A stretch of DNA of 64,000 nucleotides, taken from Spirochaetia bacterium. Lineage in GTDB: Bacteria; Spirochaetota; Leptospiria; Leptospirales; Leptonemataceae. The stretch's first letter is position 1; every line of letters starts with the position of its first letter. The notes beneath the pieces are model-generated. The model had not been told where the DNA came from, did not search any database, and worked only from the letters and a program-made list of their open reading frames with translations. A program made the translations under genes and the position numbers. The stretch lies in contig JAIOPQ010000027.1 of NCBI GenBank assembly GCA_021413825.1, positions 25,087 through 89,086 on the forward strand, in the 5' to 3' direction. Positions 1 through 7,561 of the stretch are shown one piece after another.

Positions 1-111
1 AAGCACGATGCAAAGACAGGTGCCCCTGCTTCATTTCTACGTCAGCTTGAGAAACCAATGAATGATATTGAGCGGAAAATCCGCAGTGAATTTGGTGCCA
101 GGCAGGTGTGA
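1..111 (+). CDS. Possible 3' end of a gene entering from the left
   Basis: Reading frame 1 is open from the first base to a TGA at 109-111 and encodes about 36 residues ending in EFGARQV. The composition is protein-like (charged, alternating helix-forming residues) and there is no start codon upstream in the window, so it could be the C-terminus of a gene lying mostly outside. I recognise no family. A 36-codon open frame can occur by chance, so confidence is low. The neighbour to the right is on the opposite strand and converges on it. Confidence 0.35.
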   Translation, partial: KHDAKTGAPASFLRQLEKPMNDIERKIRSEFGARQV

Positions 112-188
112 CGCGGAGAAATACAGTCGAAACCCGAGAACGATTCGCACGATAGGCGAACAATCAAGAGGGATTGTGCGAAAAGGTG

Positions 189-662
189 CTATGAAATCTT
201 TTTACTGCCTTGAATTGCCATTACACTTAGTACAAATGCGCCTAACCCGAGAAACACCCTGAACCACTGCCAGTTTCCCCAGGTCATGATTGCCAAACTT
301 AATTTTCCCTCTTCAATTGATCGGGCATTGAACGCAGCATTGGCATCCTTGAAGAAAACGAAAAACGTGGCTATTACAAGAATTGATAATATTGCCGACC
401 CAAGCATAACCCATTTTTTATCCTCGTTCCTGGTAAAAAACAGAATCGAAAGGACTAAGGCCAGAACCATACTCGAAATTTCCAGGGGACTATAAAAGTT
501 AACCAATGCCGCCTGGTTCTTGGCATACCAGGTATAAAATTCTGTAGGGGTGAGACCTAACCAGAAAGGTACGATTATTACGGCTTCCGTCAGCATTGCC
601 CCGGACGTTAGGCCTAACACAGCTACAGTCAAGATTCCCAAAATGCGCATTATTGGTTTCAT
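189..662 (-). CDS. Small four-helix membrane protein, DUF1772-like
   Basis: The ORF track starts at 755, but the first 31 residues look non-coding. Starting at MKPIMRILG (ATG at 662) gives 157 residues with a clean N-terminal membrane segment. About four hydrophobic segments are visible (roughly residues 5-28, 57-77, 82-102 and 130-150), and the C-terminal part has the WGNWQWFRVFLGLG stretch. The size, four helices and conserved W/N/R near the last helix resemble the DUF1772 (anthrone-oxygenase-like) membrane family. That assignment is by eye and tentative. It lies in the inner membrane with no known substrate. It stands alone, with no operon partner visible. Confidence 0.55.
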   Translation of the reverse strand: MKPIMRILGILTVAVLGLTSGAMLTEAVIIVPFWLGLTPTEFYTWYAKNQAALVNFYSPLEISSMVLALVLSILFFTRNEDKKWVMLGSAILSILVIATFFVFFKDANAAFNARSIEEGKLSLAIMTWGNWQWFRVFLGLGAFVLSVMAIQGSKKIS

Positions 663-1000
663 TTTATACCTGGCCAGCCACTCCAACTTCAAAATGCCCA
701 GAAGGGACGAGCCGGAGCAACATTGCCACAGAAGGCCGACGCCGTCAATACTCAAAAGGAATCAGGTTCCGGCTTTCTGGGAAGCCAGCATGACAAGGAG
801 GCTGCGCTTCCCGTGGCATCGGTGTCCCCTGTTTATCAATCACAGACAAATAACGTCGCCTAACGGTATCAAGTGCTCCTGGCGATACTTGAAACGCATT
901 AAACCAGGTAGTTGCGACAACGTTCTATAAATTTTACCAGAGATGCTACGTTATGCGTTATTATCATTGACTCGATGTTCCGAACCGGGGATTCCCAGCT
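663..1000. other. 338-bp gene-free stretch with a repeat copy and an imperfect hairpin
   Basis: I see no convincing gene here; the plus-strand ORFs at 550-930 and 596-793 have no family features and overlap the neighbouring gene. The stretch holds one copy of the 23-bp direct repeat (762-784). It also holds an imperfect inverted repeat between about 855 and 918, with outer arms GTCGC..AAC / GTTGCGAC and an inner perfect pair TCAAGT (869-874) / ACTTGA (887-892). The promoter of the downstream lipoprotein gene must lie near its right end, but I see no clear -35/-10 pair. Confidence 0.5.
762..784. repeat. 23-bp direct repeat, left copy
   Basis: This 23-bp sequence, beginning TCAGGTTCCGGCTTTC, is identical to positions 2706-2728. 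Identity stops abruptly on both sides. The left copy is in non-coding DNA. The right copy forms the last codons and stop of the SDR gene on the minus strand. Together they bracket the DUF2817-RidA gene pair. Confidence 0.85.
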
Positions 1001-2203
1001 ATGATGCGTTTGTATCTGCTGATCCTTCTGTCATTCCTGGCCTGTTCCTCGGAGGCCGGTCCGACGGATCCAGACAAACTCGCTTATTTTAGGGAAACCT
1101 ATGAAGAAAGTAGAAGCGATTTTCGAAAGGAATGCGAGCTACGCAGCACGGCCGGAGCGAACCTAACAACTCTCCCAGTTGCTTCACAATCTGATTCCGA
1201 TCTGACGATTGATCTATGCTACTTACCTGCAACGGACCATCAGGATCGTATCCTGATCATAACATCCGGTGTCCATGGAATCGAGGGCCTCGCTGGCAGT
1301 ACCATCCAACGCTTTTTCATGGCGCAGTTGCTACCCGGCAATCTTTCTCGAACTGGAATCCTGCTGATTCATTCGGTCAATCCATTCGGATTTAGAAACG
1401 AGCGTAGAGTCACAGAGAATAACGTAGATCTAAACCGCAACTTCGCCACATCGCCCGCACTCTTCTCCACCCGCAACGAAGGGTATGCGGACATAAACGA
1501 ATTCTTGAATCCGGAGGAACGGGTTTCCACCAGTACGCTTGCCGATTGGTCTTTTGGCATCCGAGCACTCCTCAATATCGCGCGACATTCAATGCAAACC
1601 CTCCGGCGCGCTGCCCTGCAGGGCCAATACGACCATCCCAGGGGCGTCTTCTTCGGAGGGTCAACGTTTGAACCGCAGAAAGCGATTCTCGAACCGGTGC
1701 TGAGAAAATTCACTGCAAATGCTACGTCCGTCATGCTGATCGATCTGCACACGGGATACGGTACGCGAGGAAAAATGCACTTGCGAAATGCTCATCCAGA
1801 TCAGTCACAACTGAAAGCTATTGAAACGGTCTATTCTGGTTTCCAGATAGATTACGGTGCTCAGAATAATTTCTACGCGCCCACGGGTGAGTTTGTTGTT
1901 TACGTTGGCCAATTATTAAAACCCGGGGTCACGTACGTCCCCATGCTTTTTGAATTCGGGACGCTGGACAGCCAGACAATGACTGGATCTATCGCCTCAA
2001 TTCATAACATGATCCTTGAGAATGCCGGATTCCATCACAATTATGCACACGAAGGGGATAGAATTAACGTTAAGCGACGCTTTCGAGAACATTTCTATCC
2101 CGAATCAGCGATCTGGCGGACTTCTTTACTCACGTCTTGCGAAGAAATCTTACCAAGAATCATCGACCGTTTTAACTCCCTCGAAACAGGGGAAAGGCCT
2201 TGA
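1001..2203 (+). CDS. Lipoprotein metallopeptidase, DUF2817 family (M14-like)
   Basis: The 400-residue product starts with a lipoprotein signal ending in LSFLAC (lipidated Cys15), so it should be exported and membrane-anchored. The body matches DUF2817, a branch of the M14 zinc carboxypeptidase fold. HGIE (H93-E96 region) supplies the first two zinc ligands, NVDLNRNF (142-149) corresponds to the substrate-carboxylate loop, and DLHTGYG (249-255) supplies the third histidine. A glutamate in LFEFGT (about residue 308) is a candidate catalytic base. The likely role is hydrolysis of peptides or acyl-amino compounds outside the cytoplasm; the substrate is unknown. A second ATG follows directly after the first. 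Its stop overlaps the TTG start of the RidA gene, so the two are translationally coupled. Confidence 0.85.
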   Translation: MMRLYLLILLSFLACSSEAGPTDPDKLAYFRETYEESRSDFRKECELRSTAGANLTTLPVASQSDSDLTIDLCYLPATDHQDRILIITSGVHGIEGLAGSTIQRFFMAQLLPGNLSRTGILLIHSVNPFGFRNERRVTENNVDLNRNFATSPALFSTRNEGYADINEFLNPEERVSTSTLADWSFGIRALLNIARHSMQTLRRAALQGQYDHPRGVFFGGSTFEPQKAILEPVLRKFTANATSVMLIDLHTGYGTRGKMHLRNAHPDQSQLKAIETVYSGFQIDYGAQNNFYAPTGEFVVYVGQLLKPGVTYVPMLFEFGTLDSQTMTGSIASIHNMILENAGFHHNYAHEGDRINVKRRFREHFYPESAIWRTSLLTSCEEILPRIIDRFNSLETGERP

Positions 2204-2643
2204 GTGAACCGATTATCGCAAAGGGAGCGTCTAAACCACTGGGGGCCTATCCACATGCAAAAACGGTGGGGAACCTTGTGTTCCTTTCCGGAATAGGCCC
2301 ACGCAGGTCGGTAGACAACTCCATCCCCGGTCTCGAATTGGACGCAGATGGCAACATAATAAAGTATGACTTCGAAGCAGAATGTCATGCAGTGTTCGCA
2401 AATGTAAAGGCTGTCCTCGAGGCCAGCGGCAGTTCCTGGAATCGGATGGTAGACGTGACCGTCTTTCTGACAAACATCAAGCGCGATTTCGATGTTTACA
2501 ATCGGATCTACGGTGACTATTTCAAGGATGTTCAACCAGCGAGAACAACGATTGAAGTGAGTAGATTACCGGCACCCATGGCGATCGAGCTAAAAGTTAC
2601 CGCCAGTCTTTTAGACGTCGAACATTCACGATCTCAAGACTGA
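2200..2643 (+). CDS. RidA/YjgF family deaminase, 2-aminomuconate deaminase-like
   Basis: This 147-residue protein has the RidA trimer-barrel pattern: an N-terminal LGAYPHA segment, VFLSG strand, PARTTIEV (R115) and IELKVTA (E130). The last two correspond to the Arg and Glu that bind the imine/enamine substrate in RidA. The PLGAYPH and RRS..N features and the 147-residue length (longer than the ~128 of plain RidA) fit 2-aminomuconate deaminase-type members, but that sub-assignment is tentative. The start is a TTG whose last two bases are the first two of the upstream gene's TGA stop. GGAAAGG lies just upstream as a ribosome-binding site. Coupling to an exported peptidase suggests a shared degradative or damage-removal role, which is inference. 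Confidence 0.85.
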   Translation: MSEPIIAKGASKPLGAYPHAKTVGNLVFLSGIGPRRSVDNSIPGLELDADGNIIKYDFEAECHAVFANVKAVLEASGSSWNRMVDVTVFLTNIKRDFDVYNRIYGDYFKDVQPARTTIEVSRLPAPMAIELKVTASLLDVEHSRSQD

Positions 2644-2705
2644 GACTCCCTTTCAATCTCACATACCCGTCTGAGCCAAATTCCTGCCGAGCCCGCCGTG
2701 AAATC

Positions 2706-2728
2706 TCAGGTTCCGGCTTTCTGGGAAG
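2706..2728. repeat. 23-bp direct repeat, right copy (3' end of SDR gene)
   Basis: Exact copy of 762-784. Read on the minus strand it encodes the final QKAGT and the TGA stop of the SDR gene, so the SDR reading frame ends inside the repeat. The arrangement resembles the gene-end duplication left by site-specific integration, although no integrase is present. Confidence 0.85.
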
Positions 2729-3614
2729 AACTCACTCGCGCATGGTACTCAGCGAAATAATCTTCCAGACGATTTACTCCATACGCCGGAGCAATAATAT
2801 CGATAGTATGCGCCACAGTAGCGAATTTCATGAACTGATAAATTCGTTTGTTGAACGGTCGCAGGAGCGTTACAAAAAATCGTTCGAGCACGATTGGAAT
2901 GCGTAGCAGCCTGGAAGAACGTCCAGTAGCCCTGAGCGCCAGTTCGGTAATCTGATCCCGCGAAAATACTTCGGGTCCACCTACATCAAGGCTCGCTTCC
3001 TGCGAGGCAATTCCCTGAACAATTGCGCGGGCCACGTCCTTCTCATGAATTGGATTGATCCTTGGTTTGCCGCTTCCAATTACCGCACCCAAACCCTTCT
3101 CAGCAAATTGTAGAAAAAGCAAGAGCAGCGAAAAGAATGCAGTAGGACGAATAATTGTGTGCGGGAGTCCTGATTCCTTGAGAGTCTGGACGAACCTTTC
3201 GTGTGCATCAAAGTATTCTGTTTTTTCCAACCCTTGCACAAAATAGAACGACACGTATACAAACTTCTTAATCCGAGCGAACCCTTTCGATTTTAGCGCC
3301 GCATTGAGGAAGTTGCAGTTCGCTTGAAAGTCCACTTCGTAGAAGCTTGCCCGATCGCTGAACTTCAACAGATCGAGACTTGCTCCAACGCAAGAGATAA
3401 TAACATCTACACCCTCGAACGCTTCCGGGGAAATCTCGGCTGTCATTAGATCACCTATTGCATGACTGTCGTACAGTCCTTGAATGCTCTCAAGCCTGGA
3501 ACTCGATCGAGTGAGGGCACGTACGCTGTATCCCTTTGCTTTTAATTCGCGCGCTACATGTTTCCCCAGCGTACCCGATGCCCCGGCCAATAGAACTGTT
3601 TCCATAGTTTTCAT
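2706..3614 (-). CDS. Atypical SDR / NmrA-like NAD(P)-binding protein
   Basis: The 302-residue protein opens with a Rossmann fold, TVLLAGASGTLGKHVA (glycine motif at about residues 10-16), followed by a basic TRSSSR stretch that would favour NADP(H). Atypical SDRs of the NmrA/Ycf39 type have this layout, and no ordinary YxxxK catalytic pair is obvious. IRPTAFF and INPIHEKDVARAI are typical mid-domain signatures of that group. It may be a reductase, epimerase or a redox-sensing binding protein; the substrate cannot be read. The gene is divergent from a TetR regulator and separated from it by two palindromic sites, so it is a likely target of that repressor. Its last 23 bases are the right copy of the direct repeat. 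Confidence 0.8.
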   Translation of the reverse strand: MKTMETVLLAGASGTLGKHVARELKAKGYSVRALTRSSSRLESIQGLYDSHAIGDLMTAEISPEAFEGVDVIISCVGASLDLLKFSDRASFYEVDFQANCNFLNAALKSKGFARIKKFVYVSFYFVQGLEKTEYFDAHERFVQTLKESGLPHTIIRPTAFFSLLLLFLQFAEKGLGAVIGSGKPRINPIHEKDVARAIVQGIASQEASLDVGGPEVFSRDQITELALRATGRSSRLLRIPIVLERFFVTLLRPFNKRIYQFMKFATVAHTIDIIAPAYGVNRLEDYFAEYHARVSSSQKAGT

Positions 3615-3658
3615 CCTGCACCGAGACTGATTGCCAGCGGTAGCCTACGAATCCAAAA

Positions 3659-3674
3659 TAGACGCAATCGTCTA
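3659..3674. promoter_or_regulatory. Operator-like palindrome 1 in the SDR/TetR intergenic region
   Basis: TAGACGCAATCGTCTA is a perfect inverted repeat with 6-bp arms and a 4-bp centre. It shares the pattern xGACGnnnnnGTCTA with a second site 34 bp downstream. The position between the divergent SDR and tetR genes is where TetR-family repressors usually bind. Confidence 0.65.
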
Positions 3675-3692
3675 CTTTTTTTGTCCAGAAAA

Positions 3693-3708
3693 TGGACGCC
3701 TGTGTCTA
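3693..3708. promoter_or_regulatory. Operator-like palindrome 2 in the SDR/TetR intergenic region
   Basis: TGGACGCCTGTGTCTA matches the first site at 11 of 16 positions, including GACG and GTCTA. The arms are less symmetrical than in site 1. The 34-bp start-to-start spacing (about three helical turns) would place two repressor dimers on the same DNA face. Confidence 0.55.
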
Positions 3709-3752
3709 TTTTTTTCTTTCTGAGTAAGGGCCTTACTAGGGGTAATCCAGTT

Positions 3753-4367
3753 ATGAAGGCCAGAGAGCGGATTTTAAAGGCTGCAGCGGAACAATTCTAC
3801 AAGACTGGATACCCCGCAACGGGGGTGGGCGATATCCTCAAGGTGGCCGAGGCTCATAAGGCCAGTTTCTACAAATACTTTAAGAACAAGGAAGAACTGG
3901 GCCTGGCATATATTACCGCCAAACGCCGGCTCTATGCAAACCTCTTTCGTTCTTTGATGAAAGCATATCCCCGCTATGCTGATTTTGTAAATCAATGGAT
4001 CAATATCTTAAAGGCTGAGGCCGGCAAAGGAAACGTTTCGGGTTGTGCGTTCGCCCTATTGTACAATCAGACTCTTATATCACGCTCAAGAAGTACGGAG
4101 GCCATTTTCCTTCCTGAAATCCAGGGGGGAATCCAGGACTGGGAAACCATTTTTTTTGAGTATCTTATGGAGAATCTGAAACGAAAGCGAAAGGCTAGAA
4201 GGATTTCGTCGCGCGAGGAAACCTCACTTCGTCAATGGGCCCGACGCATGGTGCTTCTATATGAAGGTGCGCTGCAGGCCTACGCTATGACAGGAAAGGA
4301 AATCTATTTTGAAGACCTGCGCGATTGCCTTCTTATGGCGCCCATACTTTCAGGCAGAGCTGCCTGA
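3753..4367 (+). CDS. TetR/AcrR family transcriptional regulator
   Basis: I chose ATG 3753 (MKARERIL) over the track start at 3681. An AGGGG ribosome-binding site lies 11 bases upstream, the extra 24 residues are unlike TetR N-termini, and they would run through the second operator-like palindrome. The 204-residue protein has the TetR helix-turn-helix in its first 50 residues (AAAEQFYKTGYPATGVGDIL..AEAHKASFYKYFKNKEEL). An all-helical ligand-binding domain follows. It probably represses the divergent SDR gene and itself through the two palindromes in between. The ligand is unknown. Confidence 0.88.
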   Translation: MKARERILKAAAEQFYKTGYPATGVGDILKVAEAHKASFYKYFKNKEELGLAYITAKRRLYANLFRSLMKAYPRYADFVNQWINILKAEAGKGNVSGCAFALLYNQTLISRSRSTEAIFLPEIQGGIQDWETIFFEYLMENLKRKRKARRISSREETSLRQWARRMVLLYEGALQAYAMTGKEIYFEDLRDCLLMAPILSGRAA

Positions 4368-4463
4368 TACTCTTTCTTGATGAAAAGGAGAGATTCTGGA
4401 GCTTCAAGCAAATGACCAAATATGACCTTTGAAAAAGCTTGGGTCGGGGAAAATCCCTGAATA

Positions 4464-4546
<83 letters not shown>

Positions 4547-4628
4547 AATGGCTCTTAAAATCAGAGCAAAGCAAGAAAAGTTTTGACCGAGCACCTGGTC
4601 CAGCGATTTTTTAATTTGGCCTTCATGC

Positions 4629-6029
4629 ATGTCACATCACGAACTTAAAGCAAATCAAAACCTGATGATTTCTGTCTCTGGAATTCGAGGAACCATTCCG
4701 GAGGGTCTCAATCCCAGCTTGATTGCTGACATTGCGCTGGGCTTTGCCGCAACCACTGGCAAACGCGTTGTCCTGGGAATGGACAGCAGAAACACCGGCC
4801 CGCTGATTCGAGATCTCATCGCATCTACGCTGATAGCATGCGGGAAGCAGGTTCTGGACGCAGAACTTGCGCCCACGCCTACGGTTAAGGCGGCTGTGAA
4901 ATTACACAATGCTTCGGGTGGGATCATGATCTCTGCCTCGCACAATCCGCCACAGTGGAATGGACTCAAGCTGATAGCGAACGAGGGTTTCTTCTTTCAG
5001 AAGGAAGACCTCAACTCCATGCTCGCTGCAATCAAGTCGTCTAAATTTCCTCTGGTGGACTACAAGAATCTTGGATCATACAAAAAAGTGGAAGCGGTTC
5101 AGGATCACATAAAATCAGTTTTAAAATTAATAAGTAATACAGAGCAAATCAGAAGTAAGAAATACACCGTAGTAGTAGATGCGGTTGCTGGGGCCGGGAG
5201 AAACGCACTCCCGCTTCTATTAGCCGAGCTCGGTTGCAAGGTAATACCTTTGTATTGCGATGCGGACACTTCGGGCGAATTTCCTCGTCCTCCAGAGCCT
5301 ACTCCAGTTGCCCTCAAGAAGTTCAGCGAAACGTTGCGCAAATCAAAAGCTGCCTGCGGCTTTGCTCTCGACCCGGATGCCGATAGAATTGTACCCGGTA
5401 GTCCGGCGAAGGGTGCAATCAATGAGGAGTATTCACTTCCACTCAGCTTCCTTGGCTTGCCAGAAGTCAAAGTAAAACCCAAAGCCAGGCCACGCGGAAA
5501 AATTCCTTTTGTAGTTAATCTTTCCACTTCCACGTTATTGGATCAGATTGCAGAACCCTATGGCTATGCAATTCTACGCAGCGCTGTCGGCGAGGCCAAC
5601 GTAGTTGCTATGATGCAAAAGAATTCATCCTTCTTTGGTGGAGAAGGTAATGGTGGGATCATTCATTCAAAGGTTCCATCATTTGGTAGAGATTCGCTGC
5701 TGGGTGCTGCACTCATGCTTTCTGCAATGGCACGACACGATGCGAGGAGTCTAGATGATTTAATGGGAATGCTTCCTCCGCTTTTTATGGAGAAGCGCAA
5801 ATTCGATTTAAAGCAAGGTGCCGATGTGCGCGAGGTGTTCACCCGAATAGAAAATCTATTCTCCGGGATGAATGTCGATCGTCGAGACGGACTTCATCTT
5901 GCAAACGCCGATTGCTGGATTCATGTGCGAGCGAGTAACACTGAGCCCGTGCTCCGCGTCATCGCTGAAGCCAGGAATACTACAGATCTCACTCAACTTC
6001 TATCACGCGCTGCGCGCGCTATCAAGTGA
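4629..6029 (+). CDS. Phosphohexomutase, GlmM/phosphomannomutase type
   Basis: The 466-residue alpha-D-phosphohexomutase moves phosphate between C1 and C6 of a sugar phosphate in the cytoplasm. All four active-site loops are visible: the phosphoserine loop SASHNPP (Ser104), the magnesium loop DPDADR (248-253), the sugar-recognition loop GGEGNGG (337-343) and the phosphate-binding RASNTEP (434-440). The length and the early ISVSGIRGT motif fit GlmM (phosphoglucosamine mutase) or ManB-type enzymes. I cannot separate these by eye, so no symbol is given. GlmM would feed UDP-GlcNAc into peptidoglycan and lipopolysaccharide. An alternative ATG lies 4 bases upstream out of frame, and the ribosome-binding site is weak. 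A second, longer mutase is encoded at 11155-12963. Confidence 0.88.
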   Translation: MSHHELKANQNLMISVSGIRGTIPEGLNPSLIADIALGFAATTGKRVVLGMDSRNTGPLIRDLIASTLIACGKQVLDAELAPTPTVKAAVKLHNASGGIMISASHNPPQWNGLKLIANEGFFFQKEDLNSMLAAIKSSKFPLVDYKNLGSYKKVEAVQDHIKSVLKLISNTEQIRSKKYTVVVDAVAGAGRNALPLLLAELGCKVIPLYCDADTSGEFPRPPEPTPVALKKFSETLRKSKAACGFALDPDADRIVPGSPAKGAINEEYSLPLSFLGLPEVKVKPKARPRGKIPFVVNLSTSTLLDQIAEPYGYAILRSAVGEANVVAMMQKNSSFFGGEGNGGIIHSKVPSFGRDSLLGAALMLSAMARHDARSLDDLMGMLPPLFMEKRKFDLKQGADVREVFTRIENLFSGMNVDRRDGLHLANADCWIHVRASNTEPVLRVIAEARNTTDLTQLLSRAARAIK

Positions 6030-6230
6030 GTCTTTTTCCGGGATCAGTTTCCGTATTTGGAGACTAACTGCGCGGTGAATTTGTCCTGTGAGTGGTCTGG
6101 TGCAGGAAGGGCAGAGGGTGCGGGTCTCAAGATGCAGTGGCTGCATCCATAAGAATATAGTATGACCGCAGGCTTTGCACTGGATCTCCACTTCGAAAGG
6201 ATCAAATGCGATTTCTTCCGGCCCGGCCAT
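6003..6230 (-). CDS. Small zinc-ribbon protein
   Basis: This 75-residue protein has two CxxC pairs (C18-C21 and C40-C43) spaced 18 residues apart, the usual zinc-ribbon layout. The intervening stretch is hydrophobic (HTIFLWMQPLHL). Small single-domain zinc ribbons are often regulators or assembly factors, but no function can be assigned. Its last 27 bases overlap the 3' end of the phosphohexomutase gene on the opposite strand. The paired cysteines argue that this is a real gene and not a shadow. Confidence 0.6.
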   Translation of the reverse strand: MAGPEEIAFDPFEVEIQCKACGHTIFLWMQPLHLETRTLCPSCTRPLTGQIHRAVSLQIRKLIPEKDSLDSARSA

Positions 6231-6341
6231 ACACTCAGCTAATCGGCAGAATATTCAAAATCTTGAGAAATGCTGGCTTCGCGTAGCGATCAGCGGATCA
6301 AAAAACCTTGCCGTCGCAAGTCGCTTTGGTCTATTGAAAAA

Positions 6342-6914
6342 ATGAAAATCTATACAAAGCTGGGCGATGATGGAACGACTCGTTTGGCAAACGGGACAAA
6401 GACCGGAAAAGACGATCCGCGCGTCGAATTATACGGCACGGCCGATGAACTCAATTCGACAATTGGCGTAGTCCTGGCCCATGTTGGAAATGATCTGGCT
6501 GACGTTCGCACGCACTTGATACTAACTCAGCACGTACTATTTGAACTGGGGGCTGAGCTGGCAGGATATTATAAAGATAAAGAGGGCAGCGTAATTCGCG
6601 AAGAGGATATCAGCTATTTGGAAAACGCGATTGATGGATTCCAAAGCCAGCTTCCGGAATTGCGTGCTTTCATTCTTCCAGGTGGCTCAGCGGCCGCATC
6701 TTTCTTGCACATATCACGAACAGTTTGCAGAAGGTTGGAAAGAAAGATGGCTAGTGGCCTGGCTGCAACCGGAAGTGACGGCAGACCGCAGGTATATCCG
6801 GCGGCCTTGCGCTACATTAACCGCTTGTCAGACTATCTCTTTGTTGCTTCACGTTATGCGAATTTGAAAGCAGCACAAAAAGAAATAGAATGGCAATCGC
6901 GCGAGAAGCGCTAG
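6342..6914 (+). CDS. Cob(I)yrinic acid a,c-diamide / cobalamin adenosyltransferase, PduO type
   Basis: Starting at MKIYTKLGDDG (ATG 6342) gives 190 residues, the normal length for PduO/MMAB-type ATP:cob(I)alamin adenosyltransferases. The track start at 6270 adds 24 basic residues unlike the family. Signatures are KLGDDGTTRL (ATP-binding N-terminus), RVELYGTADELNSTIG, a central ERKM helix and the C-terminal NRLSDYLFVASR. The enzyme transfers adenosyl from ATP to reduced cobalamin to make coenzyme B12. No B12 riboswitch-like leader is visible upstream. The stop codon shares bases with the stop of the convergent unknown gene. Confidence 0.9.
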   Translation: MKIYTKLGDDGTTRLANGTKTGKDDPRVELYGTADELNSTIGVVLAHVGNDLADVRTHLILTQHVLFELGAELAGYYKDKEGSVIREEDISYLENAIDGFQSQLPELRAFILPGGSAAASFLHISRTVCRRLERKMASGLAATGSDGRPQVYPAALRYINRLSDYLFVASRYANLKAAQKEIEWQSREKR

Positions 6915-7348
6915 GATTCACGATCTGCCATTAAATCGAGAGTTACCGGAGAAACCCCGGTTTCTTCGGGGATACATTCACAACTTTCAGAATATAAATC
7001 GGTCACACAAACGATCGAATGAACCGGATGGGTGGTTTCTGCGCCCTCACGTTCTTGTCTAATTCCATCTTCATGAATCCAGGCCGTAGATGTAACCCCA
7101 GCGGTGCTTCGTAGCTCGGCAACAATGGAATACACAAACCCACCCAGATCACGGAGGAAGACACGCAGCTTTGCGGGATCGGCCACTGCAATTGCTCTGC
7201 GCATGAAATGTGTTTCAGGATCGTTGTATTTCAAATAACGTCCAGTCTTCTCATCAAACTCGACCAATAGTCGAATGATCTTAGAGAACTCTTCTTTCTT
7301 TTGGGTTAATTCACGCCAACCGGCGATGGAAATGTCTTTGGTTTTCAT
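6911..7348 (-). CDS. Hypothetical cytoplasmic protein
   Basis: The 145-residue protein has no signal peptide or membrane segment. It reads as a mixed alpha/beta domain with a helical charged N-terminal half (TQKKEEFSKIIRLLVEFDEKTGRY) and a C-terminal part with CECIPEETG. I do not recognise the family. An AGAGG ribosome-binding site sits 5 bases upstream of the ATG, which supports expression. Its stop overlaps that of the adenosyltransferase gene by 4 bp in a convergent arrangement. Confidence 0.6.
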   Translation of the reverse strand: MKTKDISIAGWRELTQKKEEFSKIIRLLVEFDEKTGRYLKYNDPETHFMRRAIAVADPAKLRVFLRDLGGFVYSIVAELRSTAGVTSTAWIHEDGIRQEREGAETTHPVHSIVCVTDLYSESCECIPEETGVSPVTLDLMADRES

Positions 7349-7400
7349 AGGCCTCTAAGAACAGGCGTATAAAAATCGTTTAACGTACCGGAAAAAATAA

Positions 7401-7498
7401 TCGGTAAATCACCGAATCCGGGCAGAGAATTCTCTGCAGAGGAATCGATCGGCGCGAATCTTCACCTAAACTGGTGAGCAATTTCAAATCGTTTGAAA
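7401..7498. promoter_or_regulatory. Cluster of four inverted repeats upstream of an unknown lipoprotein gene
   Basis: Four perfect inverted repeats lie within 98 bp: TCGGT-N5-ACCGA (7401-7415), the uninterrupted 16-bp palindrome GCAGAGAATTCTCTGC (7422-7437), TCACC-N6-GGTGA (7462-7477) and TTTCAAA-TCG-TTTGAAA (7482-7498). They could be several operators, or a structured leader or small RNA. No T-run follows any of them, so they are not simple terminators. Confidence 0.55.
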
Positions 7499-7561
7499 GA
7501 ATTTCCGGCGCACGCGAAAAAAATGGGAGAAAATCAGGACTCAGTAGTTATATACAGTAGT

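Noticed and set aside
550-930. Plus-strand ORFs at 550-930 and 596-793
   Set aside because: They overlap the DUF1772-like gene on the other strand, have no family features and no ribosome-binding site. Shadow ORFs.
6231-6341. Possible B12 riboswitch before the cobalamin adenosyltransferase gene
   Set aside because: The 111-bp region is too short and lacks the conserved B12-box pattern; no structure could be recognised.
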